Part shown: piece by piece, positions 25,040-34,174 of the stretch | Numbering within the stretch: position 1 is the stretch's first letter | Layout: every line of letters begins with the position of its first letter | NCBI RefSeq assembly: GCF_000828655.1 | Contig: NZ_AP014509.1 | Location: forward strand, 1,674,001-1,738,000 | DNA from: Thermotoga caldifontis AZM44c09 | GTDB lineage: Bacteria; Thermotogota; Thermotogae; Thermotogales; DSM-5069 | Length of the DNA: 64,000 nucleotides | Reading direction: 5' to 3' | Translations under genes and position numbers: made by a program | Notes under the pieces: generated by a model | Database searches by the model: none | What the model was told of the DNA's origin: nothing | What the model saw: only the letters and a program-made list of their open reading frames with translations

Positions 25040-26554
25040 TTACGCTCTTTCTCTTCTGGCACCCTTCCTGTTGATGTAGATTCCAACCAGGAACAGAACT
25101 ACGGCTCCGATGAAAAGCGTCAGGGATATGGGTCTCGTGAACAAAGGCATCATGCTTCCATCTGAAAACGCCAGACCCTGTCTCAGATTCTTTTCCACGA
25201 TCGGTCCGAGAACGAACGCTGTGATGAGCGGTACAAGCGGGAAATCGATCTTTCTCAAAAGATAACCGATGAATCCGAAGAACAAACTTATCCATATGTC
25301 AAACACCCTGTTGTAGAGTCCGAACGCCCCTATGACCATCGACAGAGCGACGATGGGTAGCAGGTAGTACGATCTGATACTGAGCGTGTAGATGAAAAAC
25401 CTCATCAGCAGAATTCCAAGCAGAACCATCATCAGATTGCCGATGATCTGGGCGGCGAAAATTGTGTAAGCGTATTCGGGCTTGTCTCTGAACAGCAGAG
25501 GGCCAGGAAACAAACCGTGTATCATGAAGCCACCTATCATCATCGCTGTGACGGAATCACCTGGTATACCGAGTGCGAGCAGGGGAACCAGTGCGCCGGC
25601 TATCGTCGCATTGTTCGCAACCTCGGAGGCAATCACACCTTCAGGATTTCCTTTACCGAACTCTTCGGGATGCTTCGAGCCACTCCTTGCCAAACCGTAA
25701 GCAACAACGCTCGATGTGGCTCCACCCACACCGGGAAAAACCCCTATCACAAAACCTATAATGAGGGATCTAACGTAGTTCACAGGTTGTGAGAATATCA
25801 ACCGAACGGCTTCGGCAACAGCCTTGAATCCCATCTTCGCCTTCCTTGCCTCTGGGGGTACGACGTTTTGATACCTTTTTTCTATCGCGACGAATATCTC
25901 AGAGATTCCGAACAGACCAACCAGCAGCGGTAGAATGTCTATGCCCGCAACCAGATCCGGAACGTTGAACGTGAGCCTCTTGACTCCCGTCAGCATGTCT
26001 GAACCCATCGTCGCCAGTAGCAAGCCGAGAACAACACTGAGACCGCTCTTTATGATGCTGCCTCCCATCATTCCTATGCAACCTGCGAACGCGAGCAGAC
26101 CGAGCGCGAAGTATTCGAACGGTCCAAACTTCAACGCCAGCTGTGCCAGGCCATAGGTCGCAACTATCATGAGAAAGACTGCCACAAGACCACCGAAGAA
26201 AGAACTCATCAAACCCAGCGCGAGTGCCAAAGAAGCTTTTCCTTTTTGAGCCATGGGATAGGCATCAAAGGTCGTGGCTATGGAGGAGGGGGTACCTGGC
26301 ATGTTCAGAAGCGCCGCGGATATGAATCCACCCGATATGGCACCAATGTAAATGCTGGAAAGGAGTATCAACCCCGAAAAGGGACTCATTCCGTACGTGA
26401 GTGGTATCGCGAGTGCAACACCCATGGTGGCTGTCAAACCCGGGATACAACCAAAGATCAAGCCCCAGATGGTACCAACAAATATGAGAAAGAGGTTGAA
26501 CGGCAGAAGACTGATCCTCATGCCCACGGTGAAAGTTTGTACCAGTGCTTCCAC
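25040..26554 (-). CDS. tctA: Tripartite tricarboxylate transporter large permease TctA
   Basis: The 504-residue large membrane subunit with about eleven to twelve hydrophobic segments. It carries the duplicated TctA signature GLTATMGVALAIPLTYGM near residue 40 and PGVGGATSSVVAYG near 275, and the conserved GTPSSIATTFDAYPMAQKGKA block near 87. These transporters are secondary, ion-driven systems assisted by the TctC binding protein. The GTG start lies seven bases behind AGGGA. It is the first gene of the operon, under a strong promoter at 26613-26641, and divergent from the second Dpp operon. Confidence 0.94.
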   Translation of the reverse strand: MEALVQTFTVGMRISLLPFNLFLIFVGTIWGLIFGCIPGLTATMGVALAIPLTYGMSPFSGLILLSSIYIGAISGGFISAALLNMPGTPSSIATTFDAYPMAQKGKASLALALGLMSSFFGGLVAVFLMIVATYGLAQLALKFGPFEYFALGLLAFAGCIGMMGGSIIKSGLSVVLGLLLATMGSDMLTGVKRLTFNVPDLVAGIDILPLLVGLFGISEIFVAIEKRYQNVVPPEARKAKMGFKAVAEAVRLIFSQPVNYVRSLIIGFVIGVFPGVGGATSSVVAYGLARSGSKHPEEFGKGNPEGVIASEVANNATIAGALVPLLALGIPGDSVTAMMIGGFMIHGLFPGPLLFRDKPEYAYTIFAAQIIGNLMMVLLGILLMRFFIYTLSIRSYYLLPIVALSMVIGAFGLYNRVFDIWISLFFGFIGYLLRKIDFPLVPLITAFVLGPIVEKNLRQGLAFSDGSMMPLFTRPISLTLFIGAVVLFLVGIYINRKGARRERA

Positions 26555-26612
26555 GAATTCTTCCCTCCGATTCAGCGAGTGTTGAGAAGTCCAGCAACTG
26601 AATACTGTGATT

Positions 26613-26641
26613 ATTTTACACTTTCACACTCCCGCAGTCAA
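26613..26641 (-). promoter_or_regulatory. Promoter of the tctACB operon
   Basis: Minus-strand TTGACT (26636-26641) and TAAAAT (26613-26618) with a 17-base spacer. It is near-consensus and gives a leader of roughly 50 bases before the tctA GTG. The divergent intergenic region (26555-26818) shows nothing else I can name apart from the Dpp -10. Confidence 0.75.
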
Positions 26642-26768
26642 AGGCCTGCTTTCGCTACTTTTAACCGAAAACGGAATCTTTTCATAACTGTGAGTCCGAA
26701 ATGGCGAATAACTCTCCTGTACACCTTTTCTCTTCTTGTTTTTCAGATTTTCTTGCAGATTTCCTTTC

Positions 26769-26777
26769 TGGTAAAAT
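26769..26777 (+). promoter_or_regulatory. Extended -10 promoter of the second Dpp operon
   Basis: TGG-TAAAAT, an extended -10 element, 41 bases ahead of the dppB-like TTG start. No clear -35 accompanies it. It is the best candidate in the divergent region with tctA. Confidence 0.45.
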
Positions 26778-26818
26778 GTCTCTTGGTAGCGTTACAGTGT
26801 ACCCTGGAGGTGATCCGA

Positions 26819-27856
26819 TTGCTCACTTACATCATCAGAAGGTTGCTCCTGTTGCCGCTGATACTCTTTGGGTTGTCGCTGATCATTTTTGGAATGATCC
26901 AGAGCCTTGGTCCAGACAGACTGCTGGCAGCCTATGTTAATCCTGGCGTGCTGGACAAGCTGACACCTGTACAACTTGAAAAGATAAAACAGAAATACGG
27001 GCTGAACGATCCGATGATGATTCGCTACATCAAATGGCTCAAGAACACCCTCCAAGGGGATCTCGGCTGGTCCTTGGTTGGCAAACAGCCTGTGAAGGAC
27101 GCGATACTGAGCAGACTTCCGTGGACAGTGGAACTGGCCCTTTATTCGATCGTTCCGGTCGTCTTCGTTGGAGTATGGCTCGGCGTGATAGCGGCTGTCA
27201 ACCGAGACAAGTTTCTGGATCATTTTGTGAGGATTTTCGCCGTCGTTGGATGGAGCTTTCCGGATTTTGTTTTTGGACTCATCGTACTCATGATCTTTTA
27301 CAGCGTGCTTGGCTGGTTTCCACCAGGTAATCTCAGCTTCTGGGCAGACCAAGTTGTGAAATCTCCCGAATTCAGGCGGTTCACCTCGCTCGTCACTATA
27401 GATGCGCTCCTCAACGGTAGGTTCGATGTCTTCGTCGATGCGCTTCGTCATCTTGTGGCTCCCATCTTGACGCTGTCTTGGCTGTGGTGGGCATACCTGT
27501 TGAGGATCACACGTTCGAGCATGCTCGAAGTCCTGACGAAGGAGTACATAAGAACAGCGCGAGCCAAGGGATTGGCAGAACGTGTGGTGATAAACAAACA
27601 CGCACGAAGAAATGCGATGATACCTGTGATCACAGTGGGTGGAGGTATGGTCATACAACTGTTCGCGGGTACGGTCATAGTTGAAATGGTCTTCAACAGG
27701 ACCGGTATGGGTAGTTTCACGGCGACGGCTGCGACGCAGCTCGATTACGCTTCGATCATGGCCTCAGCGCTCTTCTACTCCCTGATACTGGTCATAGGGA
27801 ACCTCGTTATAGACATACTGTACGCCACTGTGGACCCACGCGTCAGGCTTGGTTGA
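26819..27856 (+). CDS. Opp/Dpp-type ABC permease (B subunit), second system
   Basis: A 345-residue DppB-family permease. It begins YIIRRLLLLPLILFGLSLIIF and continues with KYGLNDPMMIRYIKWLKNTLQGDLGWSLVGKQPV, the typical N-terminal block (residues 60-95). The EAA loop EYIRTARAKGLAERVVINKHARRNAMIPV is present, and the end reads NLVIDILYATVDPRVRLG. TTG 26819 lies eight bases behind GGAGG (the site reads GGAGGTGAT); the frame is open about 570 bases further upstream, but that part runs through the tctA gene and both promoters and is not coding. A loop of about 45 residues with Asp, Phe and Trp around 195-240 is longer than in the first system's B subunit. Confidence 0.92.
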   Translation: MLTYIIRRLLLLPLILFGLSLIIFGMIQSLGPDRLLAAYVNPGVLDKLTPVQLEKIKQKYGLNDPMMIRYIKWLKNTLQGDLGWSLVGKQPVKDAILSRLPWTVELALYSIVPVVFVGVWLGVIAAVNRDKFLDHFVRIFAVVGWSFPDFVFGLIVLMIFYSVLGWFPPGNLSFWADQVVKSPEFRRFTSLVTIDALLNGRFDVFVDALRHLVAPILTLSWLWWAYLLRITRSSMLEVLTKEYIRTARAKGLAERVVINKHARRNAMIPVITVGGGMVIQLFAGTVIVEMVFNRTGMGSFTATAATQLDYASIMASALFYSLILVIGNLVIDILYATVDPRVRLG

Positions 27857-27868
27857 GGGGGAAAGAAT

Positions 27869-28747
27869 ATGAGAGTCGAGACCAAAAGGATGCTGAGGAG
27901 GATTTTGAGAAATCCATCAGCCGTGCTCGGATTTGCACTGCTGATTTTCTTCACGTTGGTCGCCGTATTTGCACCACTCATATGTCCTCCACAGTCTTAC
28001 GATCCGTACATGATACCGATCGTGACGTGGGACAAAACACCGCAACCCCCAACGAAAGGTCACCCGTTCGGAATCATAGATGGTCGTGACATCTTCTATG
28101 GTGTTGTGTGGGGAACAAGAACCGCGTTCAAAGTTGGTCTGGTGGTGACGCTCACATCGACTCTGGTGGGACTGGTCATAGGATCGATCGCCGGTTATTT
28201 CGGAGGTTGGATCGATGAAGTTCTGATGAGAATCACGGATGTCTTCTTGTCCATCCCTTACATACTGGCTGCGATCGTCCTGACGGCGTTCCTGGGTATG
28301 GGACTCGATAAAGTCATGATCTCGCTCATAATTTTCGGCTGGATGGGTACGGCGAGGCTCATCAGAGCGAACATACTTCAGGCAAGAGAAGAACAGTACG
28401 TGCTCACCGCCAGGGCCCTCGGAGTGAGCGACTTCTTTGTTATAACGAAACACATACTTCCCAACACTATATTCCCTGTGCTCATACAGGCCACTATGAG
28501 AATAGGCTCTCTGGTAATAACCGCTGCAGCACTCAGCTTCCTTGGCCTTGGGGCACCGGTCGGTTACGCAGATTGGGGAGCGCTGTTGAACTTTGCGCGA
28601 AACTGGATGCTTGGAGCTTCGGGTGAGGCTTTGAAGTACTGGTACGCCATCGTGTATCCAGGCACAGCGATGGTCCTGTTCGTGCTCGCGTGGAACCTCG
28701 TTGGTGATGCTCTCAGAGACGCGTTCGACCCACGCTTGAGAGGGTGA
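27869..28747 (+). CDS. Opp/Dpp-type ABC permease (C subunit), second system
   Basis: A 292-residue DppC-family permease. The first membrane helix (AVLGFALLIFFTLVAVFAPLICPP) is followed by GHPFGIIDGRDIFYGVVWGTRTAF, a version of the conserved FGTDxxGRD block in which IID replaces TD. The EAA loop reads VLTARALGVSDFFVITKHILPN and the end is NLVGDALRDAFDPRLRG. ATG 27869 follows GGGGGAAAG. It pairs with the B subunit twelve bases upstream; the following ATPase gene starts a few bases after its stop. Confidence 0.92.
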   Translation: MRVETKRMLRRILRNPSAVLGFALLIFFTLVAVFAPLICPPQSYDPYMIPIVTWDKTPQPPTKGHPFGIIDGRDIFYGVVWGTRTAFKVGLVVTLTSTLVGLVIGSIAGYFGGWIDEVLMRITDVFLSIPYILAAIVLTAFLGMGLDKVMISLIIFGWMGTARLIRANILQAREEQYVLTARALGVSDFFVITKHILPNTIFPVLIQATMRIGSLVITAAALSFLGLGAPVGYADWGALLNFARNWMLGASGEALKYWYAIVYPGTAMVLFVLAWNLVGDALRDAFDPRLRG

Positions 28748-28752
28748 GCGAG

Positions 28753-29763
28753 ATGGAGAGAAAACCGATTCTGAGTGTCAAAGGATTGAAGACTTACTTC
28801 TACACGGAAGATGGCATAGTGAAAGCGGTGGACGGGGTCGATTTCGACGTGTATCAGGGAGAAACGCTCGGGATAGTCGGGGAATCTGGATGTGGAAAGA
28901 GCGTAACGGCACTGTCCATTCTGAGAATACTCGACGAGAAAGGAAAAATCGTCGATGGGCAAGTCCTGCTCGACGGAGTCGATTTGACCAAGATAGACGA
29001 ACAGGAAATGAGAAGAATCAGAGGAAAAGACATAGCCATCATCTTTCAAGAACCCATGGTGGCTCTGAACCCTGTGTTCACCATCGGTGAACAGATCATG
29101 GAAGCGATCATGCTCCATCAGAGACTCGATGAGAAAAATGCAAGAGCCATGGCCATAGATCTGCTGAGAAAGGTGGGTATACCAGAACCGGAAAAGAGGG
29201 TGGATCAGTACCCGCACGAACTCTCTGGAGGCATGAGGCAGCGTGCGATGATAGCGATGGCGCTGTCCTGCAAACCAAAAGTTCTGATTGCGGATGAACC
29301 AACTACGGCACTCGACGTCACGATCCAAGCTCAGATCATGGAGCTCATGAAACAACTTCAAAAAGAATACGGAATGGCGATCATGTTGATCACGCACGAT
29401 CTGGGACTCATTGCGGAAAACGCTGACAGAGTTGTGGTCATGTACGCTGGGAAGGTGGTCGAATACGCCGATGTCAGAACACTATTCAACGACCCGAAAC
29501 ATCCGTACACGTGGGGATTGTTGCACGCTATCCCGAGACTGGACATAGAACAGACGCGTCTGTACAACATTCCAGGTGTGGTTCCAGATCCCTTGCACTT
29601 TCCGCCCGGGTGTAAATTTCATCCACGATGTGAATTCAGAGAAGAAAGATGCACAAGGGAAGAACCAGAACTCGTGGAAGTCGGAGAGAACCACACGGTG
29701 AGGTGCTTCTTCTGGCAAAAGGTGGTCGAAGCAAAAATGAAGAAGGTTGGTGAGTTCGTATGA
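28753..29763 (+). CDS. Opp/Dpp-type ABC ATP-binding protein (D subunit), second system
   Basis: A 336-residue ATPase with Walker [10 protein letters not shown] near residue 40, Q-loop [12 protein letters not shown] near 94, signature LSGGMRQR and Walker [18 protein letters not shown]. The OppD-type C-terminal region holds GCKFHPRC...RC...HTVRC, a four-cysteine cluster. I prefer ATG 28753, six bases behind AGGGTG; a GTG at 28744 overlapping the permease stop is the alternative. Its stop overlaps the start of the next ATPase gene by four bases (ATGA), so the two ATPases should be made in equal amounts. Confidence 0.92.
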   Translation: MERKPILSVKGLKTYFYTEDGIVKAVDGVDFDVYQGETLGIVGESGCGKSVTALSILRILDEKGKIVDGQVLLDGVDLTKIDEQEMRRIRGKDIAIIFQEPMVALNPVFTIGEQIMEAIMLHQRLDEKNARAMAIDLLRKVGIPEPEKRVDQYPHELSGGMRQRAMIAMALSCKPKVLIADEPTTALDVTIQAQIMELMKQLQKEYGMAIMLITHDLGLIAENADRVVVMYAGKVVEYADVRTLFNDPKHPYTWGLLHAIPRLDIEQTRLYNIPGVVPDPLHFPPGCKFHPRCEFREERCTREEPELVEVGENHTVRCFFWQKVVEAKMKKVGEFV

Positions 29764-30923
29764 GCACGATCCTCAAGGTGGAAAACCTGGTGAAGTACTT
29801 CCCCATAAGGGCTGGCGTTTTCAAACGCATCGTGGGTTGGGTCAAGGCCGTGGATGGGGTATCCTTCGAGATCAACGAAGGTGAAACCGTTGGGCTGGTC
29901 GGAGAATCCGGCTGTGGAAAAACAACGATCGGCATGGTTCTGCTGAGACTGTACGAGCCGACCTCGGGTAGGATCATCATCGGCGATGAGGATACGACAT
30001 ATTTCTTCATGCCATTGCTGCGTGCCCGATCCTACATAAAAAAGACCTATGTGGATAGGTTCAAAGCGCTGTTGAAGGAATTCGGTTCGAAAGATGCTGT
30101 AATAAAGTCACTCGATGGTGTGGACAGAACCTACGCCCAGCTTTTTTTCGACGAAGCGAAATCTTCGACCGCCAAATTCTATTCTCTGTTGCTCAGCGAT
30201 ATCGACGAAAAACGCAAGCAGTTCAGAAAGAACGTTCAGATAGTCTTCCAGGATCCCTACAGCTCGCTCAATCCAAGGCTTCGGATAAAGTCGATCGTTG
30301 GGGAGGGCCCAGCAGTTCACAAGCTTGTCAGAAACGAGAAAGAACTCGTGAACAAAGTGCGTTCTGTTCTCGAGGACGTTGGCATAAGTGGCGATTACAT
30401 GTACCGATTTCCACACGAATTCTCCGGTGGCCAAAGACAGAGGATCGGTATCGCCAGAGCTCTCGCACTTTCTCCGAAACTCGTAATCGCCGATGAAGCA
30501 GTTTCGGCTCTGGACGTTTCGATAAGATCGCAGATCATCAACTTGATGAAAGACCTTCAGCATGAGCACAAGCTGACGTACCTGTTCATCTCGCACGATC
30601 TTGCCGTGATAAAGTACGTGAGCGACAGGATCATCGTCATGTACCTCGGAAAGATCGTTGAAATGGCTTCGAAGAAGGATTTGTTCGACAATCCACTGCA
30701 TCCGTACACGAAAGCACTCATGAGCGCCATTCCGATACCCAATCCCAACATCAAGAAAGAGAGAATCATCCTGAAAGGCGACGTGCCAAGTCCCGTCAAT
30801 CCCCCGTCCGGTTGCAGGTTCCACACGCGCTGTTACATAGCCCAGCAGATCTGCTCGGAACAGGAACCCGAGCTGAGAGAGATCACCCCGGGCCACTGGG
30901 TCGCCTGTCACTTTGCAAAATAA
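29760..30923 (+). CDS. Opp/Dpp-type ABC ATP-binding protein (F subunit) with insertion
   Basis: An OppF-family ATPase of 387 residues, about 65 longer than the equivalent protein at 15420-16379. Walker A GESGCGKTT is at 48-56 and the Q-loop IVFQDPYSSLNPR at 161-173. Between them, at about 81-150, lies an extra charged, mostly helical segment (contains FFMPLLRARSYIKK and later DRTYAQLFFDEAKSS) where relatives have only about 20 residues. The signature is FSGGQRQR near 221, and Walker B reads IADEAVSALD, with AV in place of the usual PT. The C-terminal cysteine cluster is intact. It ends just before a bidirectional terminator. Confidence 0.9.
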   Translation: MSTILKVENLVKYFPIRAGVFKRIVGWVKAVDGVSFEINEGETVGLVGESGCGKTTIGMVLLRLYEPTSGRIIIGDEDTTYFFMPLLRARSYIKKTYVDRFKALLKEFGSKDAVIKSLDGVDRTYAQLFFDEAKSSTAKFYSLLLSDIDEKRKQFRKNVQIVFQDPYSSLNPRLRIKSIVGEGPAVHKLVRNEKELVNKVRSVLEDVGISGDYMYRFPHEFSGGQRQRIGIARALALSPKLVIADEAVSALDVSIRSQIINLMKDLQHEHKLTYLFISHDLAVIKYVSDRIIVMYLGKIVEMASKKDLFDNPLHPYTKALMSAIPIPNPNIKKERIILKGDVPSPVNPPSGCRFHTRCYIAQQICSEQEPELREITPGHWVACHFAK

Positions 30924-30950
30924 AAAACCCGGGCGCAGTGCCCGGGTTTT
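30922..30950. terminator. Bidirectional terminator between convergent Dpp genes
   Basis: CCCGGGC (30928-30934) and GCCCGGG (30940-30946) pair around GCAGT, with AAAAAA on the left and TTTT on the right. It can therefore end both the plus-strand permease/ATPase transcript and the minus-strand binding-protein transcript. The right flank lies inside the 40-base gap between the two stop codons. Confidence 0.88.
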
Positions 30951-30962
30951 CAATTCCTCCTC

Positions 30963-32816
30963 TCACTCTTCCTTCCAGAGCGAGTAGTAATCTGCGGCGC
31001 CTGGCATCATCGGGTTGTAGTACCAACCTTTGACCCAGCTTCTTCTCACGTTCAAGCTCTGAGGTTCGTAGAGAGCCACACCGAGCACATGGTTGATTGC
31101 AAACTGCTGCACCTTCCTGTAGATTTCAGTTCTGACCTTTGGATCCGTTTCGATTGCAGCCTGCTCGATCAGTTCGTTACAGCTCTTTCCGCCGAGTTCT
31201 GGCGTGGGTGTTGATACGAACTTCTTGAAGTTTTCGCCCTGGGCAAAACCGTAGGTTCCAGCCGAGTGATAGTAGGTCTGTATGAAGTTGTGGGGATCTG
31301 GATAATCCGCAAGCCAGCCTATGATGAACGCTGGCAGATAGCCTTGCTTGTAAGACGTCAGGTAAGTCGGCCACTGCTCACCGCGCACCTCGATCTTGAA
31401 CTTCGGGTTGATCATTTCAACGTAAGTCTTGATCATCTCGGCAACCGTTCTTCTCGCCTCGTTACCCGTGTTGTACAGCAGGGTGAGCTTGAATCCTTTC
31501 TTCCACACCTCACCGTTCCACGCCTTCTTGAACTCCTCAGTCGCTTTAGCGATGCTGAACTCAAACTTCGGCAGGTTTGGATCGTAACCCAGCAAACTGC
31601 TCGGCAGGTCGGCGGGCACCCTGCTACCAAGACCACGGAGAACGTCCTTGATCACGGCGTCGTAGTTTATAACGTAGGCGAACGCCCTTCTGACGTGTTC
31701 GTCGCTGAAGAAGTCTGGTGGTATTCCGTTGCCATCCAGTTTTCCAGAGCCGATGTACTTGCTATCAGGTTTCACGTTCCAGTTGAAGTGCAAGGATGTG
31801 ATGCTTATGACTGGGAGTCCTTTCGTTATGACAACACCAGGCATGTTTTCAACCTGAGGCAGATACTGTGCGGGCACAGCGACGAAGTCAGCGTCACCTT
31901 TCTCAAGCATCGCCCTTCTTGTGGACCATTCTTCGATCGTTTGAATGACAACCCTCTTGATCTTGGCGGGACCTCTCCAGTAACCATCGAACTTTTCCAG
32001 AACGACCCTCATCTGTGCTCTATCCCACTCTACGAGCTTGAATGGACCTGTTCCCATAGCTTTTGCGTAGAGCGGTGACTCTTCTTTTGGAAGGTCCCAG
32101 TATTTCCACCAGGTGTCCGGTTTACCGTCCCAGCAGCCCTGCTCGATCGCCCACTGTTTGTTCAAGATCATGCTCCACGTTGAATAACCGCAGAGGATGG
32201 ACAAAAATGGTCCAAATGGTCTTGAGAGCTTGAACACCACACTGTCACCATCGACTTCGATCGCTGGATCGATGTAATCGGTGTAAACCTTGATCAACGC
32301 TTCGCGATATTCCGGAAGGGGCTCCTTCGTTGCAGGATCGAGTATTTCGCTGAGTGGTTTACCCACGATTTTCTCGACAAACTCATCCAGCGAGTAAACC
32401 TCAAACAATGCCTCCCAGAGCATCCACATCGGTCCACCGGCTGGATCGAAGAGTAGGCCACGCTCGAAGCTGTATTCTACGTCCTCAGGGGTCAAGATTG
32501 CACCGTTGTGGAACTTGACACCCTTCCTGATCGGAAACACGTACGTTTTTCCACCGTCTTTGATGAGCCCGTTCTCAAGACTTGGAACAGCTGTGGCAAG
32601 CCTTGGCTCCATTTCTATGACGCTGGAACCGACGTACGCGATCAGACACTCATAGATCTGCGTCAGTACTTCTCCACTCGCGGTGTCGTACGCATAGTGT
32701 GGATCGAGTGTGTCAGGTTCACCGATCGTGAGCGTAATGATGGTGTCCGGGTTCTTGACTTCTGCGAAGATCAGTGCCGCGACGGCCAGGAACAGTACCA
32801 GCAAGAACTTTCTCAT
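30963..32816 (-). CDS. ABC transporter substrate-binding protein, family 5 (long form)
   Basis: A 617-residue exported binding protein of SBP family 5, longer than usual (about 500-550). It has a signal peptide (LLVLFLAVAALIFAEV). The hallmarks LTIGEPDTLDPHYAYDTASGEVL and FPIRKGVKFHNGAILTPEDVEYSF are near the N-terminus. An insertion at about residues 125-200 (VEKIVGKPLSEILDP...YTDYIDPAIEV) accounts for the extra length. The ATG follows GGGGGTGTGAAGGA. It faces the dppBCDF-type genes and shares their terminator, so it is probably the receptor of that system but under separate control. Peptide or sugar specificity is open. Confidence 0.9.
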   Translation of the reverse strand: MRKFLLVLFLAVAALIFAEVKNPDTIITLTIGEPDTLDPHYAYDTASGEVLTQIYECLIAYVGSSVIEMEPRLATAVPSLENGLIKDGGKTYVFPIRKGVKFHNGAILTPEDVEYSFERGLLFDPAGGPMWMLWEALFEVYSLDEFVEKIVGKPLSEILDPATKEPLPEYREALIKVYTDYIDPAIEVDGDSVVFKLSRPFGPFLSILCGYSTWSMILNKQWAIEQGCWDGKPDTWWKYWDLPKEESPLYAKAMGTGPFKLVEWDRAQMRVVLEKFDGYWRGPAKIKRVVIQTIEEWSTRRAMLEKGDADFVAVPAQYLPQVENMPGVVITKGLPVISITSLHFNWNVKPDSKYIGSGKLDGNGIPPDFFSDEHVRRAFAYVINYDAVIKDVLRGLGSRVPADLPSSLLGYDPNLPKFEFSIAKATEEFKKAWNGEVWKKGFKLTLLYNTGNEARRTVAEMIKTYVEMINPKFKIEVRGEQWPTYLTSYKQGYLPAFIIGWLADYPDPHNFIQTYYHSAGTYGFAQGENFKKFVSTPTPELGGKSCNELIEQAAIETDPKVRTEIYRKVQQFAINHVLGVALYEPQSLNVRRSWVKGWYYNPMMPGAADYYSLWKEE

Positions 32817-32853
32817 TCCTTCACACCCCCCAAGAGTGCTTTTACATTTATAA

Positions 32854-32881
32854 AGTATACTCCAAAATTGACCACGATCAA
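32854..32881 (-). promoter_or_regulatory. Promoter of the long binding-protein gene
   Basis: Minus-strand TTGATC (32876-32881) and TATACT (32854-32859) with a 16-base spacer. The -35 overlaps the last codons of the upstream ABC ATPase gene. It is moderately good and gives separate control of this binding protein. Confidence 0.45.
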
Positions 32882-33501
32882 AGTCTCAATACTACGTCGG
32901 CCAGTTCGAAAAGACTACCAAAGCGATGACTCGTCACGACCAGGATTTTTCCTCTTCCCTTTTGATCCTTCAAAATCTGGCGTACAATTTCTTTCCCAGC
33001 TCTGTCCAGACCTATCAACGGTTCATCGAACAGTATAAGCAACGGTTCGTGTACTAAAGCACACGCTATCGCAACGCGTCTCGCTTCTCCGTCTGAAAGT
33101 TGAAACGGGCTTTTGCTGAGGACATCTTCCGTTAAACCCACCGAGTAGACTGCTTCCTTCACTCGCTCGGCGATCCTATCCAGACCGAAATTCCTGGCGG
33201 AGAAAGCGATTTCATCGAAAACTGTTTCGCAAAAGAATTGATCCTCAGCCCTCTGCATGACATAACCGATTCTGCTGAAGCCAACATCGCTCACGGGAAT
33301 CTCATCCAACAGTATCGAGCCGGATTGAGGTTTGAGAAGTCCAGCGATGAGCTTCAGTAAGGTGGACTTGCCGCTTCCGTTCGGACCCTGAACGAGCAGA
33401 AGCTGACCGCTTCTGACTCGAACGTTCAACCGGTCGAAAAGCTTTTTACCATCTTCGTATCCGAACGTTACATCGATCAATCTCAGCTCAGCATTCAACA
33501 T
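32878..33501 (-). CDS. ECF-type ABC ATPase (second of a pair)
   Basis: A 207-residue ATPase of the CbiO/EcfA family, which powers energy-coupling-factor vitamin or metal importers. Walker A GPNGSGKST is near residue 38, and the ECF-type Q-loop reads YVMQRAEDQFFCETVFDEIAFSARNFGL. The signature is LSDGEARRVAIA rather than LSGGQ, and Walker B LLILFDEPLIGLD follows. It is short at the C-terminus, stopping soon after the H-loop (VTSHRFG). ATG 33501 is used because the start lies within the upstream partner gene's end; the ribosome site is weak, suggesting coupling. No T or S component gene is adjacent. Confidence 0.8.
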   Translation of the reverse strand: MLNAELRLIDVTFGYEDGKKLFDRLNVRVRSGQLLLVQGPNGSGKSTLLKLIAGLLKPQSGSILLDEIPVSDVGFSRIGYVMQRAEDQFFCETVFDEIAFSARNFGLDRIAERVKEAVYSVGLTEDVLSKSPFQLSDGEARRVAIACALVHEPLLILFDEPLIGLDRAGKEIVRQILKDQKGRGKILVVTSHRFGSLFELADVVLRL

Positions 33502-34174
33502 CTTCGAATCTTCTCTCGAGAAATTCATGGATTCCACCGTGAAAGTCAATGGTTCCATCGCTCATGTGTATCACCGATGTGGCAAGATCAAAAAAGATCC
33601 TCGGTTCGTGCGTCGAAACGAAGATCGTTTTACCGAGTTGCTTCAGTTCACGAAGGGCTTCCAGCAGCTCTTCCACACCGAGATCATCCAGCATCGATGT
33701 GGGTTCGTCCAGAAGAAAGATTTCCGGTTTTAACAAATAAAGAGAAGCTATGACGAGCTTTTGAGCGAGTCCACCTGAAAGTACGAACGGATTTGCGTGT
33801 CTCACTTCAGAAAGCTGAAACATCTTCAACGCCGCTTCTATGTTCTCTCGAATTTCTTCGCTTCTCAATCCCAAATTTTCGAGGCCGAACGCGAGGTCTT
33901 CTTCAACGGTCGAACCTACGATCTGTTCGAAGGGATTGTGGAGAACGTAACAGCAAAGTTCTCTCAAATCCGCATCCGTTACGATCCTTCCATCTATAAT
34001 TATGGTACCCGACCTGACGGGAAGCAACCCAGCAATTATTTTCAGCAACGTCGTTTTCCCAGATCCGTTGGCCCCCACCAAGAGATTGAAAGAACCTTCT
34101 TCCACTGCCAGGGTGATGCCTTTCAAAGCAAATCCTTCACCGTAACTGAAGTGAATATCTCTGAGCTCGATCAC
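33488..34174 (-). CDS. ECF-type ABC ATPase (first of a pair)
   Basis: A 228-residue ATPase of the CbiO/EcfA family. Walker A GANGSGKTT is near residue 36. The ECF-like Q-loop region is CYVLHNPFEQIVGSTVEEDLAFGLENLGL (positions 73-101), with His replacing the usual Gln in the Q-loop. The signature LSGGLAQK is near 133 and Walker B FLLDEPTSMLDD follows. GTG 34174 lies eight bases behind AAGGTGA and overlaps the methyltransferase stop. Paired with the next gene it should form an EcfA-EcfA' heterodimer; the membrane T subunit and substrate-binding S subunit must lie elsewhere. Confidence 0.82.
   Translation of the reverse strand: MIELRDIHFSYGEGFALKGITLAVEEGSFNLLVGANGSGKTTLLKIIAGLLPVRSGTIIIDGRIVTDADLRELCCYVLHNPFEQIVGSTVEEDLAFGLENLGLRSEEIRENIEAALKMFQLSEVRHANPFVLSGGLAQKLVIASLYLLKPEIFLLDEPTSMLDDLGVEELLEALRELKQLGKTIFVSTHEPRIFFDLATSVIHMSDGTIDFHGGIHEFLERRFEDVEC

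Noticed and set aside
26246..26818. Upstream extension of the second dppB-like gene
   Set aside because: It overlaps tctA, the tct promoter and the dpp promoter. DppB-type proteins begin at the TTG at 26819 behind GGAGG.
30928..30946. Perfect palindrome considered as an attachment or operator site
   Set aside because: Flanking A and T runs and its place between convergent stop codons identify it as a bidirectional terminator.
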